Below, piece by piece: positions 48,353 to 57,196 of a stretch of 64,000 nt of DNA (within the stretch, counting starts at the first letter, position 1; each line of letters begins with the position of its first letter). The position numbers and the translations under genes are program-made. Under the pieces are notes generated by a model that saw nothing but the letters and a program-made list of their open reading frames with translations, did no database searches and had not been told where the DNA came from. The stretch comes from CAVVGZ01 sp963747965 (GTDB lineage Bacteria; Chloroflexota; Anaerolineae; Anaerolineales; Anaerolineaceae), in the NCBI GenBank assembly GCA_963747965.1, contig CAVVGZ010000001.1, forward strand, positions 1 to 64,000. The letters are read 5' to 3'.

Positions 48353-49312
48353 CTATTTGGGCAAGAATTCGTCTACATTGTCTTGGGTGATGAGCACAAA
48401 ATCCACCAGGATTTCAGGTGGTACTGTTTCACCTTTGGCGATTTTTACGACAGTGTCCATAGCGGTCTGGCCCTGAACGGTTGTGTTCTGGGAAATTGTC
48501 GCAGCCAGGCGGCCATCTTTTACTGCAGCCAATGCATCCGGGGTGGCGTCCAGGCCATAAACTTTAATGCTGTCAAGAAGCTTCGCATCCTCAACAGCCT
48601 TCAAAGCACCCATTGCCATGCCGTCATTATTGGCGACGATGGCTTTAAGAGGGGTGCCTGTCTGAAGCCAGTTTTCAACCAATGCCAGGGCTTCTTCGGT
48701 AACCCAGTTGGCGGTCTGTTCATAGACAACTTTGATATTGGGATATTCCTCAAGAACCTTTTTGTATCCATCGGTTCTTCCGATTTGCGCATCGGAGCCA
48801 AGAGGACCAAGAAGGAAAGCAACATTACCTTCACCGCCAATAGCTTCAGCAGCAGTTTTCATTTCCAGAACCCCGCCGTCCACATTCTGCACACCAACAA
48901 AGGAGTTAGCAGCTTCTGGTTTGCTGATTTTCTGGTTAACAACCACGACCGGAATACCGGCAGCTTTTGCAGCTTCAAGAGCAGGCACAACACCATCAAC
49001 TGAAACGGGTTCAATGACGATTCCCGCAACACCTTGAGTCGTAGCGGTTTCAATCTGGCTAACCTGTTTGGCTGCATCTTTTTCGGCGTCATATACTACA
49101 AGATCTACACCCAACTCATCAGCTTTGGATTGAACAGCAGCAGTAAGCTCATTGGTGAATGCGTTGGTCTGATGGCTGATCATGAATGCATAGGGTTTAG
49201 CTGTCTCAGCGGCAGGTTCAGCCTCAGCAGCTGGTTGTGGTGCACAACCAACAAATAAGGCGACAACCAGTATTAAGGCAAATACCATGGTTAATTTTTT
49301 TGTGAACTTCAT
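48353..49312 (-). CDS. Sugar ABC transporter substrate-binding lipoprotein, probably for inositol
   Basis: A 319-residue ribose-type binding protein. The lipobox is FVGC, followed by a short Ala/Glu linker, then YAFMISHQTNAFTNELTAAV, DEKDAAKQ-type loop (YDAEKDAAKQVSQIE), GIVIEPVSVDG, IPVVVVNQKI and AIVANNDGMAMGALKAVEDA. It is extracytoplasmic and delivers the ligand to the permease encoded just upstream in the operon. The assignment to inositol rests on iolB and iolD being in the same operon. Confidence 0.9.
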   Translation of the reverse strand: MKFTKKLTMVFALILVVALFVGCAPQPAAEAEPAAETAKPYAFMISHQTNAFTNELTAAVQSKADELGVDLVVYDAEKDAAKQVSQIETATTQGVAGIVIEPVSVDGVVPALEAAKAAGIPVVVVNQKISKPEAANSFVGVQNVDGGVLEMKTAAEAIGGEGNVAFLLGPLGSDAQIGRTDGYKKVLEEYPNIKVVYEQTANWVTEEALALVENWLQTGTPLKAIVANNDGMAMGALKAVEDAKLLDSIKVYGLDATPDALAAVKDGRLAATISQNTTVQGQTAMDTVVKIAKGETVPPEILVDFVLITQDNVDEFLPK

Positions 49313-49399
49313 AAATCCTCCTATATTCTCTTTTTTTAACTCACCATTTTTCTGAAATAAACCAGATTCCTGTATTCACTGTTATTATAATTGATTTTC

Positions 49400-50362
49400 T
49401 TATTCCTTTCCTTTTCCTTTCATATCTAAAAGTACCGCAATGATGATAATTGATCCCTTTATCAATAATTGAAAGTGGGAAGAAACATTCAAAATATCCA
49501 ATCCGTTCCCGATCACTGCAATCAACAATGCTCCGATAACTGTCCCATACCATTTTCCTGCGCCACCAGACATGCTCACACCGCCGATAATTACTGCGGC
49601 GATGGCATCCAGTTCGTATGCCTGGCCTGCGGTTGGATTGCCAGATACAATTCGGGAAGCCAATAAGGCTCCTGCAATTCCGGCTAAAAACCCGGAAATG
49701 GAATAAACCGCAATTTTGATCTTCGAGACATTAATACCGGATACTTTTGCGGCAACTTCATTCCCACCTACTGCATAAACCCTCCGGCCGAAAACCGTTT
49801 TTGTGAGTAAGAAGGCACTGATAATGGTAACAATTACAAAATACACAACTAAATGGGGGATGGAATTTAGTACAAACCCGCCCGCAAGATTTTCAAACGC
49901 TTTGGTGACATTAAAAACTGGCTGCCCATCACTGGCTATTAAAGCCAAACCTCTAATGATGGTCATGGATCCAAGGGTGACAATAAAAGGCGGAATGTTT
50001 CCGTATGCAACACCAACCCCATTCAGGACACCAGCCAGGAGTCCAACGCTTGCCGCTAAAACGATAGGAACAATAAGTGGAAATTCTCCAGGATGAGCAA
50101 AACTGGCAGCAATCACACCTGTAAGAGCGACAATTGAGCCAACGGATAGATCAATACCTCCGGAGATGATCACGAACATCATACCCATCGCTAGAATGCC
50201 GTTGATTGACGCTTGTTTTATGATATTGATGAGGTTAGCCGGGCGGGCAAAGGCATTCGGTGAAAGGACCACTAAAATAGTCAAAATGGCGATAAAGGCA
50301 ATGAAAATACCCAGTTCCCGCAAGGAATTCAGTTTGATGGAATTGTTGCTGTGTTTATTCAT
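49400..50362 (-). CDS. Sugar ABC transporter permease, probably for inositol
   Basis: A 320-residue integral membrane protein with about ten helices. The frame is open to 50431, but ATG 50362 with GAGGTGG in front, overlapping the ATPase stop by eight bases, is the clear start. Family marks are NGILAMGMMFVIISGGID then LSVGSIVALTGV, YAVGGNEVAAKVSGINV, and DAIAAVIIGGVSMSGGAG. It works with the ATPase encoded immediately upstream. Confidence 0.92.
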   Translation of the reverse strand: MNKHSNNSIKLNSLRELGIFIAFIAILTILVVLSPNAFARPANLINIIKQASINGILAMGMMFVIISGGIDLSVGSIVALTGVIAASFAHPGEFPLIVPIVLAASVGLLAGVLNGVGVAYGNIPPFIVTLGSMTIIRGLALIASDGQPVFNVTKAFENLAGGFVLNSIPHLVVYFVIVTIISAFLLTKTVFGRRVYAVGGNEVAAKVSGINVSKIKIAVYSISGFLAGIAGALLASRIVSGNPTAGQAYELDAIAAVIIGGVSMSGGAGKWYGTVIGALLIAVIGNGLDILNVSSHFQLLIKGSIIIIAVLLDMKGKGKE

Positions 50363-51869
50363 GAACCACCTCAAATTTGGATGCAAATCGCATGATGCCC
50401 TCTTGTGTAAAATTTTCGCGTGGAATTTCACCCGTTAATCTGCCACCTGCTAAAACGATGATTCGATCTGCCAATCCCATTAATTCCGCAATTTCTGAGG
50501 AGATCATTATTATCGCTTTTCCCGCTTTTGCCAATTCATTTATGAGGATATATATCTCTCTTTTTGCGCCGACATCAATCCCGCGAGTTGGCTCATCCAG
50601 GATGATTATTTCAGGTTCTGCCAATAACCATTTTGCCAGGACAACTTTTTGCTGATTGCCTCCACTTAAGGACCTGACAAAACTCTTTCTGGATAGCGTC
50701 TTGATACTTAGTTTATTGATGTAAGATTCGGCAGCGTCAACCTCCTGTTTATTATTAATCACCCCGCCTTTTGCCAACTTGTTTAAATATACTAAAGTGA
50801 TATTATGCTCAACGGTCGATTTTAGGTTTAATCCTGTATGTGTACGGTCTTCTGTAATCATGGCTATGCGGTTTTCAATTGCAGTTTGGGGGGATTGAAT
50901 GGATATTGGTGTTCCTTTGATGATGACCTCTCCAGATTCATGTTTCGTGATTCCAAAGATGCTTTCAACCAATTCACTTCTTCCTGCTCCAACCAGCCCG
51001 GCTACTCCAAGAATTTCCCCCTTGTGTAAAACGAAGTTAATATCTCGAAATTTGTTCTTGTGGGTGAAATTGCGAACTTCCAGGATCACATCACCTATTT
51101 TTGTATGTTCTTTAGGAAAAACCTCTGTGATCTCCCGCCCTACCATGTATTTGATCGTTTTTTCCCTGTCTAAATTTTGTGCACTTTCGGTACAGATGTG
51201 TTTACCATCCCTGAGCACGGTGATCCGGTCGGCAATTTTGAATATTTCCTCCATTTTATGGGAAATATAAATAACAGCAACACCGTGCTCGTTAAGCTTC
51301 TTGATTTGATCAAAGAGAGTATCAACTTCCTTATAGGTGATGGCAGATGTAGGCTCATCCATAATCACAACTTTAGAATCAAGTGATATCGCTTTTATGA
51401 TCTCCACCAATTGTTTTTGAGCCACACTTAAATGGCGCATCAAGCTTCTGGTATTGATATCTATTCCCAGCCTTTGGAAAATCTTGTTTGCTTCCAGATT
51501 CTGGGCGTTATGGTCGACAATACTTAAACCACCAAGGTGATTTTTACAGATTTCTCGGCCAATAAAAATATATTCGCCCACTTCCATATCAAGAACTGGA
51601 CTTAATTCCTGGGGGATCATTGCAATGCCGCAGTCCATGGCTTCTTTTGGATTTTGGATAACAATTTCTTTTCCATCTAAAAATATTTCGCCTGAATCCC
51701 TGTGATAGATCCCCATTAAGATTTTCATCAGGGTGGATTTACCAGCCCCATTTTCACCCACCAGGGCATGCACCTCCCCAGGTCTCAGGTCAAAACTTAC
51801 ATTGTCCAAAACCCTCACATTGAAGAAACTCTTATTAATATTCTTCATCTCAAGAATCAAATCAGACAT
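50355..51869 (-). CDS. Sugar ABC transporter ATP-binding protein, two-domain type, probably for inositol
   Basis: A 504-residue cytoplasmic ATPase. Domain 1 has Walker A GENGAGKST, signature-like LSVAQKQLVEI and Walker B VVIMDEPTSAI. Domain 2 has the altered loop GLVGAGRSELV, LSGGNQQKVV and IILDEPTRGID, as usual in the CUT2 class. It is the first gene of the operon ATPase-permease-binding protein-iolB-transaldolase-iolD. Having the ATPase first is less common than having the binding protein first. Confidence 0.93.
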   Translation of the reverse strand: MSDLILEMKNINKSFFNVRVLDNVSFDLRPGEVHALVGENGAGKSTLMKILMGIYHRDSGEIFLDGKEIVIQNPKEAMDCGIAMIPQELSPVLDMEVGEYIFIGREICKNHLGGLSIVDHNAQNLEANKIFQRLGIDINTRSLMRHLSVAQKQLVEIIKAISLDSKVVIMDEPTSAITYKEVDTLFDQIKKLNEHGVAVIYISHKMEEIFKIADRITVLRDGKHICTESAQNLDREKTIKYMVGREITEVFPKEHTKIGDVILEVRNFTHKNKFRDINFVLHKGEILGVAGLVGAGRSELVESIFGITKHESGEVIIKGTPISIQSPQTAIENRIAMITEDRTHTGLNLKSTVEHNITLVYLNKLAKGGVINNKQEVDAAESYINKLSIKTLSRKSFVRSLSGGNQQKVVLAKWLLAEPEIIILDEPTRGIDVGAKREIYILINELAKAGKAIIMISSEIAELMGLADRIIVLAGGRLTGEIPRENFTQEGIMRFASKFEVVHE

Positions 51870-52257
51870 TAATCGTATTCTCCCGATTCATTGATCGTTG
51901 CAATATTTCAAAAGTCAATTCCGTTATTAATATAAGACTTAGGTAAATATTTTAATGCGTAGATTATCCTGCCTTTATTACCACCTGATAATGAGAGCAA
52001 TTATACATGGATGGATATGGGCATGCAAATTCCATTTCTCTTAATTGGGGCACCCGGAACTAAAACCCTGCTTCTTTGAACCAACGCATCTCTTTTACAT
52101 TGCCTTTAGGTTTGTTTGATATCGGGTATCGTGTTCATATAATTTTTATAATTCATCAAATTTTCAGGAAGCCTGATACCCTCCCCCACAACCTTCATTA
52201 AGAAAACCATAGCAATACGCTGGTTGGTTTACGCTATTCTTCATATCTTTCGAGCTC
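51870..52257. other. Divergent intergenic region upstream of the iol operon and the MarR gene
   Basis: It holds the start region of both transcription units. The MarR promoter is clear (see 52258-52286). For the minus-strand operon only a weak TTGACT at 51918-51913 was seen, without a good -10. No regulator of inositol use is encoded in the window. Confidence 0.35.
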
Positions 52258-52286
52258 TTGACAGATTGACGAAAGGAGAATATATT
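52258..52286 (+). promoter_or_regulatory. Near-consensus sigma-70 promoter of the marR-ABC exporter operon
   Basis: TTGACA (52258-52263) and TATATT (52281-52286) are spaced exactly 17 bases apart. The transcript would start near 52293, about 25 bases before the MarR start codon. A strong promoter this close to a MarR gene is typical of autorepression. Confidence 0.7.
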
Positions 52287-52318
52287 CAATCGTTATTAAC
52301 TATTAAGAGATGTTTATT

Positions 52319-52762
52319 ATGTTACCTGATAATTTATTAAATGAAGTGATACGTGAATGGTCAGAAGTCTTCATGCATCGTTCCATGCGTGACTTCAAGC
52401 GATTCATGACCACTACCGGGTTATCATTTTCCCAAATCAACATCCTGATGCGCCTTTTCCATAGAGGGAATTGCAGCGTCTCGGAGGTCGGTGAACAATT
52501 GAGCGTATCAAATGCCGCAGCCAGCCAGGCCGTGGACCGATTGGTGGGATTGGGCTTGATCGAAAGAACAGAAGATCCTGATGACCGCCGTACCAAGCGG
52601 CTGGCTCTCACGCAACAAGGACACAATGTTATCGAAAAGGGCATCGAAGCCCGCAGCAAGTGGATTGAAGGTGTATCAAATTCCTTGAATCCGGAACAGC
52701 AAAAAATGATTATATCTGCGCTCACATTGCTCACCGAAGCAGCGCAAAAAACCAGCGAGTAA
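52319..52762 (+). CDS. MarR-family transcription regulator
   Basis: A 147-residue winged-helix DNA-binding protein, usually a repressor released by a small ligand. The frame opens at 52310, but ATG 52319 has AAGAGA at a better distance. The recognition core is CSVSEVGEQLSVSNAAASQA and the wing TEDPDDRRTKRLALTQQGHN, both standard. It stands 110 bases before two exporter genes in the same direction and probably controls them and itself. Confidence 0.92.
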   Translation: MLPDNLLNEVIREWSEVFMHRSMRDFKRFMTTTGLSFSQINILMRLFHRGNCSVSEVGEQLSVSNAAASQAVDRLVGLGLIERTEDPDDRRTKRLALTQQGHNVIEKGIEARSKWIEGVSNSLNPEQQKMIISALTLLTEAAQKTSE

Positions 52763-52872
52763 ATCACTATGTTCAATCACACAAACATCCAGCCTGATTG
52801 TGTTAACTATCCATTTCGAAAAATCTGCCGCAACACCAATCGATACGTATTATTAGAGGAGTTTTTCCTACT

Positions 52873-55113
52873 ATGTTGCGATTAGTCAGGTATTTAAAAC
52901 CCTATACCCTTTTGATCCTGCTTACCATCGCCCTACTTTTTGTGCAGGCAAATGCCGACCTGGCATTGCCCGACTATATGGCCGATATTGTTAATATCGG
53001 TATTCAACTGGGTGGTGTGGAAAATGCTATACCGGTGGCAATCCGCAAGAGCGAAATGGAAAAGCTCGGCTTATTTATGGGAGCACCGAATATGACGAGG
53101 GTGCTGTCTGATTACACCCTGGTGGATACAAATTCCACCGATTATTCTGAAAATGTCTTGTTATATCCTGAACTTGCTCAAGAACCAATTTACGTTCTCA
53201 ATGAGATTAACACCGCAGAGACCAACTGGCTAAATCCGGTGATGGGTAAAGCATTTTTAGCCGTTTCGGGCATCCAACAGGTTCTGGCGGATCCGGTCAA
53301 GGCATCTGCCATGGCCACCAGCATGGGCATAGATATTACAAATCTTCCTCCTGGCGCAGACATTTTTTCCATCCTCAGGCAGCTTCCTGCCACACAGATT
53401 TCCAGGATTAGCAGTACATTCGAATCAAAGTATGCTGCCCTGGGCGACGAGATGATCATCCGGGCGGCAGCTGCACCGATAAAAGCCGAGTATATTGCCC
53501 TGGGAATGGATACCAGAAAACTTTCATCTGCTTATATTATTCATATTGGTGGGTTGATGCTGCTCGTGACCTTGCTCTCTGGCGCCTGTATGATCGCCGT
53601 GGGTTACCTGGCTGCGAAAACAGCTGCCGGCTTGGCGCGTGATCTACGCCAGAAAGTATTCCGACAGGTTGAAAGCTTTTCCAACATAGAATTTGATAGG
53701 CTCTCTACAGCCTCGCTGATAACCCGTTCAACAAACGATGTAACCCAGATCCAGAACGTGGTTATGATGATGATGCGCATGGTTTTTTATGCGCCTATTA
53801 TTGGGGTGGGCGCCGTGATACATGCCATGGCAAAATCCAGCTCAATGATGTGGATCATCGCCCTGGCAGTGATCGTCCTGCTTGGCCTGATCCTGATTGT
53901 CTTTTCAATTGCTCTGCCTAAATTCAAGATCATCCAGAACCTGATTGACCGTCTTAATCTGGTGACACGTGAAAACCTGTCTGGGATGATGGTTATTAGG
54001 GCCTTTAATATGCAGCAGTTTGAAGAAACCCGTTTCGATTCTGCCAATAGGGACCTGACCAGCGTCAACCTGTTCATCTCCCGGGTTATGGTCATCATGA
54101 TGCCGTTGATGATGCTCATTATGAACGGGGTAAGTGTACTGATCATCTGGGTTGGGTCACACCAGGTTGCCCAGAACACAATGCAAGTCGGCGATATGAT
54201 GGCATTTATGCAATATGCCATGCAAATTGTAATGGCCTTTCTCATGATGGCCATGATGTTCATCATCCTGCCCAGAGCCTCTGTATCCGGTGATCGTATT
54301 GCTGATGTGTTGGAGACTGATCCGGTTATCAAAGACCCACAGTTCCCAAGAAACTTTAACGAGCCGTTCAAAGGGACTGTCGAATTCCGTAACGTTTCAT
54401 TCCGCTATCCCGGGGCAGAGGAAGATGTCTTGCACGATATCAGCTTTTCTGCGCAACCCGGTCAGACTACCGCCCTGATCGGCACAACCGGTTCTGGAAA
54501 ATCCACAATCGTATCTTTAATTCCGCGCTTTTTCGATGTTACGGCAGGTGCAATTTATTTGGATGGAACCGACATTCGTGAGGTAACTCAGCATGACCTC
54601 CGCAGTACGATTGGCTATGTTCCGCAGAAAGGGATGCTGTTTTCCGGGACAATTGAAAGCAACCTGTTATATGGAGATCAAAACGCTACCAACGAGGATT
54701 TGAAATTAGCTGCCGACATTGCCCAGGCCACCGAGTTCATCTCCACAAATCCAGAAGGCATGCAGACTGAAGTGGCGCAAGGAGGTATGAATGTGTCCGG
54801 CGGCCAGAAACAGCGCCTTGCTATTGCGCGGGCCCTGGTCAGGAAAGCCCCAATATATATATTTGATGATAGTTTTTCCGCACTAGATTTCAAAACAGAT
54901 GCTGCCTTACGCAAAGCTCTCAAAGATTATATCGGTTCCAGTACGATGATGATTGTTACGCAACGTATTGCCACCATCAAGAATGCCGAGCAGATCATTG
55001 TGCTGGACGAGGGTAGGATTGTTGGCAAAGGTACCCATAATGAACTCATGGCGGACTGCAACGTTTATCGAGGCATTGCTTTGTCCCAATTAAGCAACGA
55101 GGAGTTGGCATGA
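52873..55113 (+). CDS. ABC exporter half-transporter with a large outer insertion, degenerate ATP site
   Basis: A 746-residue fusion of six membrane helices and one ABC domain. Between helix 1 (about 12-32) and helix 2 (about 222-247) lies a soluble stretch of roughly 180 residues, predicted outside the cell; most such proteins are about 600 residues. The ATPase has Walker A GTTGSGKST, signature VSGGQKQR and Walker B IYIFDDSFSALD, where the catalytic Glu is Asp. It overlaps the next gene by four bases (ATGA). With that protein it forms a heterodimer in which one ATP site is inactive. The substrate is unknown, perhaps a drug or lipid. Confidence 0.92.
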   Translation: MLRLVRYLKPYTLLILLTIALLFVQANADLALPDYMADIVNIGIQLGGVENAIPVAIRKSEMEKLGLFMGAPNMTRVLSDYTLVDTNSTDYSENVLLYPELAQEPIYVLNEINTAETNWLNPVMGKAFLAVSGIQQVLADPVKASAMATSMGIDITNLPPGADIFSILRQLPATQISRISSTFESKYAALGDEMIIRAAAAPIKAEYIALGMDTRKLSSAYIIHIGGLMLLVTLLSGACMIAVGYLAAKTAAGLARDLRQKVFRQVESFSNIEFDRLSTASLITRSTNDVTQIQNVVMMMMRMVFYAPIIGVGAVIHAMAKSSSMMWIIALAVIVLLGLILIVFSIALPKFKIIQNLIDRLNLVTRENLSGMMVIRAFNMQQFEETRFDSANRDLTSVNLFISRVMVIMMPLMMLIMNGVSVLIIWVGSHQVAQNTMQVGDMMAFMQYAMQIVMAFLMMAMMFIILPRASVSGDRIADVLETDPVIKDPQFPRNFNEPFKGTVEFRNVSFRYPGAEEDVLHDISFSAQPGQTTALIGTTGSGKSTIVSLIPRFFDVTAGAIYLDGTDIREVTQHDLRSTIGYVPQKGMLFSGTIESNLLYGDQNATNEDLKLAADIAQATEFISTNPEGMQTEVAQGGMNVSGGQKQRLAIARALVRKAPIYIFDDSFSALDFKTDAALRKALKDYIGSSTMMIVTQRIATIKNAEQIIVLDEGRIVGKGTHNELMADCNVYRGIALSQLSNEELA

Positions 55114-56984
55114 CCACTCAAACCAGCAGCTCTGCAACCAAACCAAATCAAAGCCGTGGCAATCCTCCAATGGGCGGCGGCCCGATGGCCATCATGCGCC
55201 GAGGAGAAAAACCTCTAGACTTTAAAGGTACTCTGGCAAAGTTCGTTCAATATCTTGGAAAATATAAATTCTTAATCGTGTTTATCTGGTTACTGGCAAT
55301 TGCCTCAACAGCCGCAAGTATCTTTGGACCTAAAATCCTGGGGAATGCTACCACCGTATTGGTCGCTGGTGTCATGGCCCAGACTGCAGGGACGGGTTCC
55401 ATTGACTTTGACACCATCGGCACAATTCTCATCCAGGTTATGTTGTTATACTTGCTCTCTGCCATTTTAAGCTACACCCAGGGTTGGATCATGTCCAACG
55501 TAGCCATGGATATCACTTACCGTTTTCGCAAAGATATTGCTGAAAAAATCAGCCGTATTCCGCTCAAATACTTTGACACTACCAGCCACGGCGAAGTCCT
55601 TTCCCGCATCACCAATGATGTAGACACAGTCAGCCAGACACTGAACCAGAGTTTAACGCAGATCATTACTTCACTGACCACGGTTATCGGTATCCTATTC
55701 ATGATGTACACCATCAGTTGGCAGATGACCCTGGTAGCCATTGCAATTCTTCCATTTTCGTTCGGCATAATTGCCTTGATTGTCACTAAATCTCAGCCCT
55801 TCTTTAAGAAGCAGCAAGATTACCTCGGCCATATTAACGGTCATATCGAAGAAATGTACGGCGGTCACATCGTGATGAAAGCCTTCAACGGTGAGGCTAA
55901 AAGCGTTGAGCAGTTTGACCTGATTAATGAAACCCTTTTCGACTCAGCCTGGAAATCGCAATTCCTGACTGGCCTGTTGTTCCCCATAATGAATTTTGTT
56001 GGTAACCTGGGATATGTGGCCATCTGTATCCTGGGAGGCAATCTTGCTTATCAAGGATTCATCACCATAGGTGATATCCAGGCATTTATCCAGTATCTAC
56101 GCTCCTATACCCAGCCGATCTCGCAGATTGCCAACATCTCCAATATTCTCCAACAGACGATGGCTGCTGCCGAGCGAGTGTTCCAGTTCCTGGCTGAACC
56201 CGAGGAAATTCCCGATACCACAACACCAGTTCTTTTGGATTCCATTGAAGGACGAGTGGATTTCAAGAATGTGCACTTTGGATACAATCCGGATAAGATC
56301 ATAATCAACGACTTTACATTTTATGCCGAACCCGGTCAAAAAATTGCCATTGTCGGCCCAACCGGTGCCGGAAAGACCACCATGGTTAAACTGTTGATGC
56401 GTTTCTATGATGTTAACAGCGGGGCTATACTGGTTGACGGGCATGACATCAGGGAATTTACCCGTGGAGACCTGCGCTGCATGTTTGGCATGGTGTTGCA
56501 GGATACCTGGCTTTATAACGGGCCTATCATAGAAAATATCCGCTATGGACGATCGAATGCCACGGACGAGGAAGTAATCAGTGCAGCAAAGGCTGCACGC
56601 GTCGACCATTTCGTTCGTACTCTTCCGGAGGGTTACAATTTGGTCTTGAACGAAGAGACCACCAACATATCCCAGGGGCAAATGCAATTGATGACCATCG
56701 CCCGTGCTTTCCTGGCTGATCCTAAGATCCTGATTCTGGACGAAGCCACCAGTTCGGTGGATACCCACACAGAGGTCCTCATTCAAGAGGCAATGGAGAC
56801 ATTGATGAAAGGCCGCACCAGCTTCATCATAGCTCACCGCTTGTCCACGATCCGCAAGGCGGATTGGATACTGGTTATGAGAGACGGCGATATCGTTGAG
56901 CAGGGCAGGCATGAAAAATTGCTGTCAAAGAATGGTTTCTATGCCGAGCTTTACAACAGCCAGTTCGAAGGAAAAGAAATCTAA
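55110..56984 (+). CDS. ABC exporter half-transporter, catalytic partner
   Basis: A 624-residue protein with a Pro/Gly-rich N-terminus, six membrane helices and a C-terminal ABC domain. Walker A is GPTGAGKTT and Walker B ILILDEATSSVD, with the catalytic Glu and the switch His in IIAHRLSTI. Its signature is NISQGQMQL rather than LSGGQ. Paired with the preceding protein, the good site uses this Walker B and the partner's VSGGQ, and the poor site combines the partner's Asp with SQGQ. That is the arrangement known for heterodimers such as TM287/288. Confidence 0.93.
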   Translation: MTTQTSSSATKPNQSRGNPPMGGGPMAIMRRGEKPLDFKGTLAKFVQYLGKYKFLIVFIWLLAIASTAASIFGPKILGNATTVLVAGVMAQTAGTGSIDFDTIGTILIQVMLLYLLSAILSYTQGWIMSNVAMDITYRFRKDIAEKISRIPLKYFDTTSHGEVLSRITNDVDTVSQTLNQSLTQIITSLTTVIGILFMMYTISWQMTLVAIAILPFSFGIIALIVTKSQPFFKKQQDYLGHINGHIEEMYGGHIVMKAFNGEAKSVEQFDLINETLFDSAWKSQFLTGLLFPIMNFVGNLGYVAICILGGNLAYQGFITIGDIQAFIQYLRSYTQPISQIANISNILQQTMAAAERVFQFLAEPEEIPDTTTPVLLDSIEGRVDFKNVHFGYNPDKIIINDFTFYAEPGQKIAIVGPTGAGKTTMVKLLMRFYDVNSGAILVDGHDIREFTRGDLRCMFGMVLQDTWLYNGPIIENIRYGRSNATDEEVISAAKAARVDHFVRTLPEGYNLVLNEETTNISQGQMQLMTIARAFLADPKILILDEATSSVDTHTEVLIQEAMETLMKGRTSFIIAHRLSTIRKADWILVMRDGDIVEQGRHEKLLSKNGFYAELYNSQFEGKEI

Positions 56985-57196
56985 TCTGAAGGCCTATCCA
57001 AAAAAGTTTAGATTCTAACTTGACTGTGAAAAAATACTATTCAGGTGGATAGGAGAGATTGGCCTGCCATCTTTATCTCGTTCATTTAGCATTACCCTGG
57101 TATAGACGCCATCGGGCAGCCAATTGGATGCCATCTGTTAATACTTCGTAATGAATGCTTCAGGAAGCGCCCGGTATCTCCGGATTACATCATGAC

